Source of the DNA: Fibrobacter succinogenes
GTDB taxonomy: Bacteria; Fibrobacterota; Fibrobacteria; Fibrobacterales; Fibrobacteraceae
Assembly (NCBI GenBank): GCA_902756345.1
Contig: CACVQR010000002.1
Location: 62,001 to 126,000 of the forward strand
DNA length: 64,000 bases
Direction of reading: 5' to 3'
The notes under the pieces are model-generated. The model was not told the origin of the DNA and ran no database searches. It saw only the letters and a program-made list of their open reading frames with translations. The stretch's first letter is position 1. Each line of letters starts with the position of its first letter. This document shows, piece by piece, positions 1-8,020 of this stretch. Made by a program: the position numbers and the translations under genes.

Positions 1-421
1 CAAAGATATGCAGGCCTTCGACCGGAGTCTCGATAGAATGCTCGACAGTGAGAGAATCTGCTTGCGTGGAATCTTGAAGGGTTGAATCCAGGGCGACCGT
101 ATCTTGAATGGAGGAATCCTGGATGGCGGGCTCCTGTGCGGCGGAATCTGGGGCACTTGCCTCCGCGGGGGCGGCCTGGGGCTGATTCAAGAGGTCGTTG
201 CCTTGGTCGTCGACAATGCTCTTGAAGCGGTCCTTGTGAATGCGGATGACAGTGAACTTGCCCTGGATGGTTCCGCCGAGGCTCACGGTGTCGTTCTTGA
301 CACCCAGGAATTGGGCGTCCTGCTTGGCGCCGGTCACGAGTTCTACGTGGCTAGGGATTCCTTCTTCGGCCCAAATGACGCTCACCCAAAAGAGTGCAAA
401 TGTCAGTAGAATCTTTTTCAT
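1..421 (-). CDS. Exported protein with Gln-Asp-Ser rich region, cut by left edge
   Basis: Reading leftwards from an ATG at 421, the frame stays open to the window edge, so only about 140 N-terminal residues are present. The start MKKILLTFALFWVSVIWA is a typical signal peptide, giving an exported protein. A short beta-rich stretch follows (HVELVTGAKQDAQFLGVKND), resembling the small folds seen in envelope assembly proteins. Then comes a low-complexity region of repeated QDS/QDT motifs with many Ala, Pro and Asp residues. It lies 6 bases after the PEGA-like gene and is probably the last visible gene of the 1-4387 operon. No family is recognised and the function is unknown. Confidence 0.7.
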   Translation of the reverse strand, partial: MKKILLTFALFWVSVIWAEEGIPSHVELVTGAKQDAQFLGVKNDTVSLGGTIQGKFTVIRIHKDRFKSIVDDQGNDLLNQPQAAPAEASAPDSAAQEPAIQDSSIQDTVALDSTLQDSTQADSLTVEHSIETPVEGLHIF

Positions 422-427
422 AAAGCC

Positions 428-1045
428 CTAGAATGAAAAAATGAATCCAATAGAAAGTAATGAGACACCTGTGATAAACGAGGCGTAGGTAAAGCCCTTC
501 GCGGTCCTTGCCTTGCGCTGGTAACTCCTGAATTCGTCGCGGGCGTCTTGGTTGCGGTCTGATTCGATAGAAGAGTTCTTGATAGCCTTTTTGCTGTCGT
601 CGGCCTTGCTGATTTCGTAATAGGTAATGGCACCAGACAAAAGGCCCAAGGCAAAGGGAACGAGCGAAAGCTTCATGAGGTCCTTGCCTAGCACTCTGCG
701 CTTGCGCTTGGATATGTCGGACTGCTGGGCTTGCAGAAATCCTTCGTCGAGAATCGGCTGCTGTGAAACGATAATGAACGAGGTGTCCTTGGCAGAAAGT
801 CTCACTCGAATCGTGGTGTCCGTAAATCCCGGGTTGAACAGGGATATCAGAACGTCGGAGGCGAGCGAATCGTTCACGTCGATGAATGCCGGCGACACGT
901 AAGCCGGCTCCCTGGAATGGTCGGGGCTCACTTCGTCGATGTAAATGTCGGCGTTGCTCGGAATGGTCGAAACATGCAGAACCTTGGATTCTGCAAAGGC
1001 GTAGCCCATCAGGGAACAGAGAAGTATCATGAGTATCTTGTTCAT
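428..1045 (-). CDS. PEGA-like exported membrane protein
   Basis: 205 residues. The signal peptide MNKILMILLCSLMGYAFA is followed by VLHVSTIPSNADIYIDEV, which matches the start of PEGA-type surface domains ('P.gA.vyidg'). Residues about 25-110 look like one such beta-sandwich. A basic region (KRKRR) and two hydrophobic segments follow (about 125-143 and 188-205), separated by a charged, probably helical stretch. The ATG directly follows the TAA of the upstream lipoprotein gene, so translation is probably coupled. PEGA domains usually sit on envelope proteins, and a partnership with the three lipoproteins upstream is inferred. The exact role is unknown. Confidence 0.72.
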   Translation of the reverse strand: MNKILMILLCSLMGYAFAESKVLHVSTIPSNADIYIDEVSPDHSREPAYVSPAFIDVNDSLASDVLISLFNPGFTDTTIRVRLSAKDTSFIIVSQQPILDEGFLQAQQSDISKRKRRVLGKDLMKLSLVPFALGLLSGAITYYEISKADDSKKAIKNSSIESDRNQDARDEFRSYQRKARTAKGFTYASFITGVSLLSIGFIFSF

Positions 1046-2416
1046 TTAGTACTCCCTGTTCGGGAACGGTCCCGTAATCACCCGGTAGCTGGACATGTTC
1101 TCGATGTACCAGTGGACATCGGAGACCTTGTTGCGGGCGTTGTCTTCGCCCAGGAATTCAATTTTGCACCTGCCGAAACAGCGGGTGTGGAACGACAGCA
1201 CCGGATTGGAATAGGTGGGCTGAATCGTGTCGAAATCCACAATGACCGAAAGCCTAGATTCGTTGATGCCGGAGCCGTCGTCAAAAAGCAGGAATTCGAC
1301 ATCTTCGGCGGCGCCGATGGTGTCGTGGTAAGAGGAAATTTGCGGCGCGACGTTGTCCTTGAGCACAATGGTGTCAGTCGTGAGTACGGTGTAGGCGGGC
1401 ACGTCTACGATAAGGCTTTCGCTCGCATATTCCCTGCGGTAAGTTTCTTTCACTAGAACCTTGAGCCCAAGCTGCGGCTTGACCTTGGCGACCAGCGTGT
1501 TCGAAATCCGGTCGCCCGTGAGTGTTTCGAGCGTGTCGCCGTTGTTGGCGATCAAGTAGGCGACCGTCTGCAAAATGGAATTGTCGCGGTAGCGGTCGTA
1601 AACCAGCGGAATCTTGATGGTCGAAGTCTCGTTCAGAATCTTTGTCGAGAAATGGAAAATCTCGGTGGAGTCGCGGTACTGGCGTCCGCTTACGCTGGTA
1701 ACCAGCATCTTGGTGCCCCAATACAGCGTGAAGGAACTGTCGTTCAGGTCAATAGCTTTCTGGGCGACGGAGTCGAAATCTTCGACGAGAGAACCCATCA
1801 AGGTCCCTTCGGAATTGCAGTCGATGGCTCCGAGCGGAGAAATCCAAACGGAATCCGGATCGTAAGACAGGTAAACTTCGCAGCGGGAAGTTTCCCACGG
1901 GTCGATTCCCGAAACCGTCCAGCGGAGTGGTAAGGATTGGTCGTCGGTAGGTTCGGCCTGGTTGTAGCCATTGTACGGGAAATCCAGGGAAATGGAGTTG
2001 GGCGTGTTCACGTAAATCTTGAAGGTGGAACGCAAGGTGTCGCCGTAGGTGTCGGTGGTTTCGAGTGAACCGTCTATGACTCCGGGCTCATTGAAGGTGT
2101 AACGGAAGGAATTCAGGTTGAAGGTGCTTTCGCCGATTTTCCAGAGGATCCCGTTGTAATAGGGTTGCAATGTTTCGTCGGTGTAAATGAGCCCGCCTAT
2201 GGAATAGCCGGCGTAGAACCGGAGCGTTTGCCCCTGCTCCACGAAAACATCTTCCAGGGGGGCGAAACGGTTGGCAATTTCCGTGTTGTATCCGTCGGGG
2301 CCGGCAAAGGCGAATTGCCTGAGGACGTTGGAATCCTTGTCGACGAGGTGCTCGTCTCCGCAAGCGACCAACGCAAAGACTGCGGCCAAAAGCCAAATGC
2401 TCAAGAGCTTATTCAC
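1046..2416 (-). CDS. Surface lipoprotein, paralogue 3 of 3
   Basis: 456 residues from a GTG start at 2416. This start is preferred over an upstream ATG because GGAGG lies 6 bases before it and it opens a clean lipoprotein signal (NKLLSIWLLAAVFALVAC). The GTG overlaps the end of the upstream gene by 8 bases (GTGAATAA), indicating coupling. After the lipid-anchored Cys the protein is all-beta with Ig/fibronectin-like stretches. It shares patterns with its two upstream neighbours: a Pro-Asn/Ser-Ile strand, a 'YDPDSVW' stretch and 'DTIVLKDNVAPQISSY', which matches 'DTIVLNDDIPPRISTF' in paralogue 2. Probably an outer-membrane lipoprotein of unknown binding role. Confidence 0.75.
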   Translation of the reverse strand: MNKLLSIWLLAAVFALVACGDEHLVDKDSNVLRQFAFAGPDGYNTEIANRFAPLEDVFVEQGQTLRFYAGYSIGGLIYTDETLQPYYNGILWKIGESTFNLNSFRYTFNEPGVIDGSLETTDTYGDTLRSTFKIYVNTPNSISLDFPYNGYNQAEPTDDQSLPLRWTVSGIDPWETSRCEVYLSYDPDSVWISPLGAIDCNSEGTLMGSLVEDFDSVAQKAIDLNDSSFTLYWGTKMLVTSVSGRQYRDSTEIFHFSTKILNETSTIKIPLVYDRYRDNSILQTVAYLIANNGDTLETLTGDRISNTLVAKVKPQLGLKVLVKETYRREYASESLIVDVPAYTVLTTDTIVLKDNVAPQISSYHDTIGAAEDVEFLLFDDGSGINESRLSVIVDFDTIQPTYSNPVLSFHTRCFGRCKIEFLGEDNARNKVSDVHWYIENMSSYRVITGPFPNREY

Positions 2417-3686
2417 TGAATACCTCCGGGAATGTCGCATTGGGGCGGAGGTAGAATGTCCTTTTACTCCTGTTGTAGCTGGCGTCAAAGACGACGACTG
2501 TTATCGGCTTGTAAGACCAGCTCTGCATCGCGGCTTCCTTGGTAAACGGGACATAGAGCGTGTCGTTAGAAAGCTTGAAATCGTAGAGGTAGTCGTTTTC
2601 GTAGAAGATGTGGATTTTCGATGTCGGAATGTCGCCGCCGAGGTCTTCGATGAAGAATCGCAGCGTGTCGATAATGTTGATTGTGTCGCGGTTCCTGAAG
2701 GTTGAAATTCGCGGCGGAATATCGTCGTTCAGGACAATGGTGTCGAGTTCCAGAATCTGGTTTGCGCCCAAGTGGAACGGAATGGATTGTGCCGTAAAGT
2801 CGCTTTCCTGGTTGACCGAGACGACGATGCGGTAGTCGCCCTCCGATAAGGGCTTGATGGCAAAATCGACGTCGTGCAGCTTGGAGGTAGTCAGGGTCTT
2901 GATCGTGTCATGGGCTTGATTGAGAAGGCTAACCTTGAATTCGAAGGTCCCGAACTCGGTGCTTGTGGTGATTGTCCCAGAAATTGCGTTTTCGCCGTTA
3001 AGCCCGTTGGTGTAGAACGACGACAAAAGGACTTCGTTGGATTTTTGGTTGAATTCGTTGTAGGCGGTCACGGTCCAGGTGTATTTCTGCAAGGGCGAAA
3101 GTCCCTTGAGATACGTAAAGTAAGCCTGATTCAGGATAGTGTCTACAAGGACGTTCTTTTCGTTGTCCATCAAGATAAAATGCGAATAGATATCCCAAAG
3201 GGAATCCGGGTCGTAAAGGTTCCAGGCGAAATTGACTGCGGTGTCGGCGGCGATGTTCTGGGTCTTGTTTGCCGGAATGAAATGCTCTGTGTCTATGGAC
3301 GGGGGCGAGGCGACGGTTATAGAAAGCGTGTCGCTCAAGGTGTCGCCGAAAAAGTCGACAAAGACGAAGGCTACCTTGTGTTCGCCGGGCGTTTCGATGC
3401 TTTTCTTGAAACTGTATTCGCTTGCAAAGGAATTGCCATCGATGGTCCAGTAGTACTGCTTGTTGCGAATGGACTTAGACGGGTAAACCGTCGTCAAGAA
3501 GATGAGCGAGTCGCCCGGCTGGACCGTGTCGGATTTTGCCTTTACGGCATCGACGTCGAAAGACTTGGAAATGGTTGCGGATACTTTTATGTCCTGAACG
3601 GGCTGCCCGTTGAACAGGTAGTCGTCAGAGTCGGTACAGGCAACAAACGAGAGAATCAGTAAACCCAGGGCGGCAAGACGTTTCAT
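2409..3686 (-). CDS. Surface lipoprotein, paralogue 2 of 3
   Basis: 425 residues. The lipoprotein signal is MKRLAALGLLILSFVAC with Cys17 as the lipidation site. The rest is predicted all-beta: a PKD-like segment ('GEHKVAFVFVDFFGDTLSDT'), a fibronectin-like segment ('PANKTQN...FAWNLYDPDSLWD') and a C-terminal Ig-like segment ('DDIPPRISTFRNRDTINIID'). These segments recur in the genes on either side, so the three arose by tandem duplication. The ATG overlaps the upstream stop as ATGA. No catalytic motif is visible. The likely role is surface binding or structure. Confidence 0.75.
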   Translation of the reverse strand: MKRLAALGLLILSFVACTDSDDYLFNGQPVQDIKVSATISKSFDVDAVKAKSDTVQPGDSLIFLTTVYPSKSIRNKQYYWTIDGNSFASEYSFKKSIETPGEHKVAFVFVDFFGDTLSDTLSITVASPPSIDTEHFIPANKTQNIAADTAVNFAWNLYDPDSLWDIYSHFILMDNEKNVLVDTILNQAYFTYLKGLSPLQKYTWTVTAYNEFNQKSNEVLLSSFYTNGLNGENAISGTITTSTEFGTFEFKVSLLNQAHDTIKTLTTSKLHDVDFAIKPLSEGDYRIVVSVNQESDFTAQSIPFHLGANQILELDTIVLNDDIPPRISTFRNRDTINIIDTLRFFIEDLGGDIPTSKIHIFYENDYLYDFKLSNDTLYVPFTKEAAMQSWSYKPITVVVFDASYNRSKRTFYLRPNATFPEVFSE

Positions 3687-4387
3687 TTTGCCTCCGGGGT
3701 GCCAAAGACGAAAAATTCCTGCTTGTCGGTAGAATCCTTGTCGCCCAAGGAATCTGTGACCAGAATGCGGAAGGTGTGGCGGCCTTCGCTAAAACCGGAC
3801 TGCATGACTTGTTGCAGTTCTCCCACCTTGTATTGGACGCCATCAATTTCCAGGACGTTTTCTAGCCCTTTACTGCCGTCGCGGTCAAAGGATTGCCAAG
3901 AAAACAGGAACGGTGTGTGGCTGTTGCCGTAAAGCGTGTCGCCATTGGCCGGAATCGTTTCGGCTAGAATCTGCGGCGGGTTGTTGACGTTTACGGAGAA
4001 GGTGGTTTCGAGCGTGTTGCCCTCGTTGTCTTTAATGAGAAGCCGGTCGGGAATGAAATTACGCGACAAGAAACTGGATGCCATGTAAGTGGTGCTGATG
4101 GTGTAGGTCGCGCCGCTGTCCAGGATTTCGTCGCCGTTGTACCAGTAATACTTGATTCTATTCTTGTACTTGCCGGGGGTGACTTCGGCAATCAGTTCGG
4201 CTTGCTCGTTGGAGTTGATTTTGATGGGCTCTTCGATTGCTTCGTCGAATTGCCTTGCGAAGACGCTCACTTCCGAAATTTTTTGGGTGTCGTTTGGAGC
4301 GTGAGGAACATCCAGGCATGCAGAAAAAAGGGCTCCAGCCGCAAGTGCAAGGCTGATGGCCAAAAGACACTGATTGTTCTTACTCAA
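3683..4387 (-). CDS. Surface lipoprotein, paralogue 1 of 3
   Basis: 234 residues from a TTG at 4387. The open frame extends upstream into the xseB region, but the lipoprotein signal (SKNNQCLLAISLALAAGALFSAC) and an AAGG Shine-Dalgarno 8 bases before the TTG favour this start. GTG at 4396 is the alternative. The mature protein has a charged first segment (VSVFARQFDEAIEEPIKI), a PKD-like 'KYYWYNGDEILDSGATYTI' and a C-terminal 'ETIPANGDTLYGNSHTPFLF' segment shared with its neighbours. It is the first gene of the operon and is divergent from xseB with only 37 bases between starts. Function unknown. Confidence 0.7.
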   Translation of the reverse strand: MSKNNQCLLAISLALAAGALFSACLDVPHAPNDTQKISEVSVFARQFDEAIEEPIKINSNEQAELIAEVTPGKYKNRIKYYWYNGDEILDSGATYTISTTYMASSFLSRNFIPDRLLIKDNEGNTLETTFSVNVNNPPQILAETIPANGDTLYGNSHTPFLFSWQSFDRDGSKGLENVLEIDGVQYKVGELQQVMQSGFSEGRHTFRILVTDSLGDKDSTDKQEFFVFGTPEAK

Positions 4388-4411
4388 TAAACTCACCTTG
4401 TTAAAGATAAC

Positions 4412-4417
4412 TATATT
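4412..4417 (+). promoter_or_regulatory. TATATT box placed for a leaderless xseB mRNA
   Basis: TATATT ends 7 bases before the xseB ATG, so initiation at the usual distance would start the mRNA on or next to the start codon. No Shine-Dalgarno sequence is present. No good -35 box is visible 16-18 bases upstream, which keeps confidence low. Confidence 0.4.
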
Positions 4418-4424
4418 CGTAAAC

Positions 4425-4643
4425 ATGAGTACCGAAAACTTTGAATATAAAACCGCAATGGAGCGTTTGGAGAATATCCTGGAGCGAATAGACAACTCCG
4501 AGATGGAAATCGACGAATTGGCCGGAGCGGTACAGGAAGCGACGGATTTGTTGCGCAAATGCCGCCAGATTTTGCTCGCGACCGAAAAGAACGTGCAAGA
4601 AGCCCTTTCGGGGCTCGACGGCGAGACTGAAACCGGGGCGTAA
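4425..4643 (+). CDS. xseB: Exodeoxyribonuclease VII small subunit
   Basis: 72 residues, the usual size for XseB. The sequence STENFEYKTAMERLENILER followed by 'MEIDELAGAVQEATDLLRKC' matches the two-helix XseB family ('fE.al..LE.IV..LE.gdl.LeesL..fe.G..L...C...L'). XseB subunits coat the XseA arm to form exonuclease VII, which degrades single-stranded DNA. The start at 4425 is chosen over upstream in-frame codons because the family alignment begins here. xseA is not in the window. The stop is 2 bases before the ATPase gene, so the two are co-transcribed. Confidence 0.88.
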   Translation: MSTENFEYKTAMERLENILERIDNSEMEIDELAGAVQEATDLLRKCRQILLATEKNVQEALSGLDGETETGA

Positions 4644-4645
4644 GG

Positions 4646-5446
4646 ATGGCAGATGTTCCTGCAATGGAAGTTTCGGGGCTTACAGTAAAGTTCCCGATTC
4701 GCGGCGGAGTGCTCGGCAAGGTCCAGAAGTACTTTACGGCGGTCGAAAACGTGTCGTTTTCGGTGCAGGCCGGGCAAATTCTTTCGATTGTGGGGGAGTC
4801 GGGCTGCGGAAAGTCGACTCTGGTGAAGTCGCTGGTGGGGCTTGTTCCCATGGACAGTGGCGAATTCAAGCTTTTTGGCGAAAAAGTGGTAAAGGGCCGG
4901 ACTGCTTCCGGAAAGCGGGTCTCGGACTTGGTACAGATGATTTTCCAGGATCCGTTCAGCAGCCTGAATCCGCGCCAGACGGTGTCTGAAATTCTGACGG
5001 CGCCGCTGGTTGCACGCGGAGTGAAGGTACTTGACGCCGAGGCGCGTGCAAGAGAACTTTTGGAGCGCGTGTCGTTACCGAAAGAGGCTCTCCAAAAGTT
5101 CCCCCACGAATTCTCGGGGGGCCAGCGGCAGCGCCTCTGCATTGCCCGCAGTCTGATGGTCAAGCCCAAGATTCTTTTGTGCGACGAAGTCACCAGCGCC
5201 CTGGATGTATCGGTGCAGGCGCAGATTCTGCATTTGCTCGACGACTTGCGGGGCGAATTCGGGCTTTCGATTGTGTTTATCAGTCACGACATGCAGGTTG
5301 TCCGCGCTCTGAGCGACGAGGTCTTGGTCATGTACTTTGGGCACGTGGTGGAACGTGGTGCGGCCGATTCTGTGCTCACTGATCCACAACATGAATACAC
5401 GAAAAAACTGCTGGCGAGCGTCCCGACCATTCGCCGCGACTGGTAA
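4646..5446 (+). CDS. Oligopeptide/dipeptide-type ABC transporter ATP-binding protein
   Basis: 266 residues with a complete nucleotide-binding domain: Walker A GESGCGKST (50-58), Q-loop Q101, 'DPFSSLNPR' (102-110) typical of the OppF/DppF group, signature FSGGQ (156-160), Walker B ILLCDE (176-181) and H-loop His214. The C-terminal 'DPQHEYTKKLL' is also characteristic of the group. This family normally powers peptide or nickel import through two permeases and a binding protein, none of which are nearby. It may serve distant permeases. It lies 2 bases after xseB. Confidence 0.88.
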   Translation: MADVPAMEVSGLTVKFPIRGGVLGKVQKYFTAVENVSFSVQAGQILSIVGESGCGKSTLVKSLVGLVPMDSGEFKLFGEKVVKGRTASGKRVSDLVQMIFQDPFSSLNPRQTVSEILTAPLVARGVKVLDAEARARELLERVSLPKEALQKFPHEFSGGQRQRLCIARSLMVKPKILLCDEVTSALDVSVQAQILHLLDDLRGEFGLSIVFISHDMQVVRALSDEVLVMYFGHVVERGAADSVLTDPQHEYTKKLLASVPTIRRDW

Positions 5447-5477
5447 TTTCTATCTTTGCGTGCGAAAAAGAGGTTTT

Positions 5478-6101
5478 ATGTCCGCGAATCCGATTATTGT
5501 AGTAGATTACAATGCCGGCAACCTGACTTCGGTGATGAATGCTCTTGCCCACATTGGCGCAGAGGCGAAGTCTAGCCACGATGCCGAAGAAATTGCGAAG
5601 GCGACCCGCCTGATTTTCCCGGGCGTAGGAGCTGCTGCTTCTGCCATGGAAACTCTGACCCGCACGGGTATCGGGGAGGCCATCAAGGCTGTCGTCAAGG
5701 CCGGAAATCCGGTACTCGGTATATGCATTGGCTGTCAGATTATTCTCGAAGAAAGTGAAGAAGACGGTGGAGTCAAGACTTTGGGCCTTATTCCCGGCAA
5801 GGCAGTGCGATTCAAGGATGAACCGGGCCTCAAGATTCCGCACATGGGCTGGAACCAGGTGGACTTTACGCGTGAACACCCGATTATGAAGGGTATCAAG
5901 AGCGGAAGCGATTTCTATTACGTGCATTCGTACCATCCGGTGGTGAGTGCCGAATACGCTTTTGCTGAAACGACTTACGGTTCGCAGACATTCCAGGGAA
6001 TGGTGGGCAAGGACAACTTGATTGCAACCCAGTTCCACCAGGAAAAGAGCGGAGACGTGGGCCTTGCCATGCTCAAGAATTTCTGCGATTGGAAAGTCTA
6101 G
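5478..6101 (+). CDS. hisH: Imidazole glycerol phosphate synthase glutaminase subunit HisH
   Basis: 207 residues, class I glutamine amidotransferase. The triad is visible: Cys83 in GICIGCQ, and His187 and Glu189 in QFHQEKS. Family marks include 'VDYNAGNLTSV' and 'PHMGWNQV'. With HisF it supplies ammonia for the step making IGP and AICAR in histidine synthesis. The residue between the triad His and Glu is Gln where Pro is usual, a mild variation. The ATG at 5478 is preferred over the longer upstream frame, which runs through the end of the ATPase gene. hisF is not nearby. The gene is 31 bases after the ATPase gene and 34 before rfbB. Confidence 0.92.
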   Translation: MSANPIIVVDYNAGNLTSVMNALAHIGAEAKSSHDAEEIAKATRLIFPGVGAAASAMETLTRTGIGEAIKAVVKAGNPVLGICIGCQIILEESEEDGGVKTLGLIPGKAVRFKDEPGLKIPHMGWNQVDFTREHPIMKGIKSGSDFYYVHSYHPVVSAEYAFAETTYGSQTFQGMVGKDNLIATQFHQEKSGDVGLAMLKNFCDWKV

Positions 6102-6107
6102 TATTAC

Positions 6108-6113
6108 TATATT
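6108..6113 (+). promoter_or_regulatory. TATATT box upstream of rfbB
   Basis: TATATT lies 22 bases before the rfbB ATG, with a Shine-Dalgarno TTGGAGA at 6124-6130. This gives a short leader of about 16 bases. The -35 region is poor, so this is a probable but unproven promoter. Confidence 0.4.
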
Positions 6114-6135
6114 GTCCCCGTAATTGGAGAAAAAT

Positions 6136-7272
6136 ATGAAAAGATCCATCGTTATCACCGGCGGCGCAGGCTTTATTGGTAGCCACGTGGTTCGCCTGTT
6201 CGTGAACAAGTACCCGGACTACAAGATTATCAATCTTGACAAGCTGACCTACGCTGGCAACCTTGCAAACCTCAAGGACGTCGAAGACAAACCGAACTAC
6301 AAGTTCGTGAAGATGGACATTTGCGACTTTGACGCTTTCTACAAGCTCATGCAGGACGAGCATGTCGACGGCATCATTCATTTGGCTGCAGAAAGCCACG
6401 TGGACCGCTCCATCAAGGATCCGTTCACTTTTGCCAAGACAAACGTGATGGGGACTCTCGCGCTTCTCCAGGCTGCCAAGCTCTACTGGGAATCCTTGCC
6501 CGAAAAGTACGAAGGCAAGCGCTTCTATCATATTTCGACCGACGAAGTTTATGGCGCCCTCAAGATGAACCACCCCGAAGGCATTACGCCACCGTTCACG
6601 ACTACGGCGTCCAGTTCGGAACACCACCTGGCCTATGGCGATGACTTCTTCTACGAAACCACGAAGTACACGCCGCACTCTCCGTATTCTGCATCCAAGG
6701 CGGGTTCCGACCATTTTGTTCGCGCGTTCCACGATACCTACGGTATGCCGACGATCGTGACGAACTGCTCCAACAACTACGGTCCGTACCAGTTCCCCGA
6801 AAAGCTGATTCCGCTGTTCATCAACAACATCCGCCACAAGAAACCGCTCCCGGTTTACGGTAAGGGCGAAAACGTTCGCGACTGGCTCTTTGTGGAAGAC
6901 CATGCCCGCGCTATTGACGTGATTTTCCATAACGGAAAGATTGCCGAAACCTACAACATCGGTGGCTTCAACGAATGGAAGAACATCGACATTATCAAGG
7001 TCGTCATCAAGACCGTCGATAGGCTGCTCGGCCGCGCAGAAGGCGAGGACATGAACCTCATCACCTACGTCACCGACCGCCTGGGCCACGACGCGCGCTA
7101 CGCGATCGATTCCACCAAGCTCCAGAAGGAACTCGGCTGGGAACCAAGCCTCCAGTTCGAGGAAGGCATCGAAAAGACGGTACGCTGGTACCTCGACAAC
7201 CAGGAATGGCTCGACAACATCACCAGCGGCGACTACGAAAAGTATTACGAAAGTATGTACAAGGGAAAGTAG
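6136..7272 (+). CDS. rfbB: dTDP-glucose 4,6-dehydratase
   Basis: 378 residues, extended short-chain dehydrogenase/reductase. The NAD-binding TGGAGFIG is at 8-15, the catalytic T-D-E at 135-137 (STDEVYG), and YxxxK is Tyr184-Lys188 (YSASK). It converts dTDP-glucose to dTDP-4-keto-6-deoxyglucose, the precursor that RfbC acts on next. The ATG at 6136 is chosen for its Shine-Dalgarno. Between STDEVYG and SPYSASK there are about 20 more residues than in typical RfbB, including FTTTASSSEHHLAYGDDFFY, so the lid over the active site is probably larger. rfbA and rfbD are not in the window. Confidence 0.93.
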   Translation: MKRSIVITGGAGFIGSHVVRLFVNKYPDYKIINLDKLTYAGNLANLKDVEDKPNYKFVKMDICDFDAFYKLMQDEHVDGIIHLAAESHVDRSIKDPFTFAKTNVMGTLALLQAAKLYWESLPEKYEGKRFYHISTDEVYGALKMNHPEGITPPFTTTASSSEHHLAYGDDFFYETTKYTPHSPYSASKAGSDHFVRAFHDTYGMPTIVTNCSNNYGPYQFPEKLIPLFINNIRHKKPLPVYGKGENVRDWLFVEDHARAIDVIFHNGKIAETYNIGGFNEWKNIDIIKVVIKTVDRLLGRAEGEDMNLITYVTDRLGHDARYAIDSTKLQKELGWEPSLQFEEGIEKTVRWYLDNQEWLDNITSGDYEKYYESMYKGK

Positions 7273-7357
7273 AACTTAGAATTTAGAACTTAGAACTTAG
7301 ATTTATTTGTTCGTCTAAGAGCGAAGCGGTCTAAGTTCTGCCAACTACCAACTAAAT
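7273..7357 (+). repeat. Intergenic AGAACTTAG repeat island
   Basis: The rfbB-rfbC gap holds three direct copies of (A)GAACTTAG/GAATTTAG, then the inverted form CTAAGTTCT at 7331-7339, then CCAACTACCAACTA. The same arrangement recurs at 13237-13310. The arms could form a hairpin between the genes. A GC-rich AGCGAAGCGGT piece sits between the arms. Confidence 0.7.
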
Positions 7358-7921
7358 ATGTCCAAATTCAACTTTATCAAAACCTCTATCGAGGGCGTGA
7401 CGATTGTAGAGCCGACGGTCTTTGGCGACCATCGCGGCTACTTTATGGAAACCTACAACAAGGCTGAATTTGACGCAGCCGGCTTAAACATGGTTTTCGT
7501 ACAAGATAACGAATCCAGAAGCAAGAAGGGCGTGCTTCGCGGGCTCCACTTCCAGAAAAAGAATCCGCAGGGCAAACTTGTCCGCGTGATCGAAGGTGAA
7601 GTCTTTGACGTCGCTGTAGACCTGCGCAAGGGAAGCCCCACGTTCGGCAAGTGGGAAGGTGTCGTGCTTTCTGCCGAAAACAAGAAGCAGTTCTACATTC
7701 CCGAAGGCTTTGCACACGGTTTCGTGGTTCTTAGCGAAACGGCGACGTTCGTGTACAAGTGCACCCGCCTTTACGATCCGAAGGACGAAGGTGGCCTGAT
7801 GTGGAATGATCCCGAAATCGGCATTAAGTGGCCGGTAGGCAATGGTTTCGAGCCGCTGCTTTCCGAAAAGGATACCAAGAATCCGGCGCTCAAGAATCTG
7901 GGATTCGCTTTCGAATTGTAG
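7358..7921 (+). CDS. rfbC: dTDP-4-dehydrorhamnose 3,5-epimerase
   Basis: 187 residues, cupin-like RmlC family. Catalytic base His64 lies in VLRGLHFQ, with 'VRVIEGEVFDVAVDLRKGSPTFGKW' (75-99), 'IPEGFAHGF' (114-122) and Tyr134 in the expected place for the proton donor. It epimerises C3 and C5 of the RfbB product in dTDP-rhamnose synthesis. No clear Shine-Dalgarno precedes the ATG. The gene follows rfbB after the repeat island and is followed by a good terminator, so it probably ends the transcript. Confidence 0.93.
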   Translation: MSKFNFIKTSIEGVTIVEPTVFGDHRGYFMETYNKAEFDAAGLNMVFVQDNESRSKKGVLRGLHFQKKNPQGKLVRVIEGEVFDVAVDLRKGSPTFGKWEGVVLSAENKKQFYIPEGFAHGFVVLSETATFVYKCTRLYDPKDEGGLMWNDPEIGIKWPVGNGFEPLLSEKDTKNPALKNLGFAFEL

Positions 7922-7952
7922 TCCCGCTCTGCAAACGATATTTTGTGCTTAA

Positions 7953-7979
7953 AGAGTCGTCTTTGGACGGCTCTTTTTA
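7953..7979 (+). terminator. Rho-independent terminator after rfbC
   Basis: A 9-bp stem AGAGTCGTC / GACGGCTCT with one G-U pair and loop TTTG (7962-7965) runs into TTTTT. It separates rfbC from the phosphatase gene. Confidence 0.85.
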
Positions 7980-8020
7980 TATTATTCTTGTCCCGGTTGT
8001 AATAATTTTTTAATTTTTAG

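Noticed and set aside
4411-5193. Minus-strand frame of 260 codons over xseB and the ATPase gene
   Set aside because: Overlaps two recognised genes and has Ser/Arg-rich shadow composition.
4646-5446. ATPase as the missing subunit of the 21625-26916 exporter
   Set aside because: It belongs to the Opp/Dpp import group by its C-terminal and Q-loop motifs and lies in a different operon 16 kb away.
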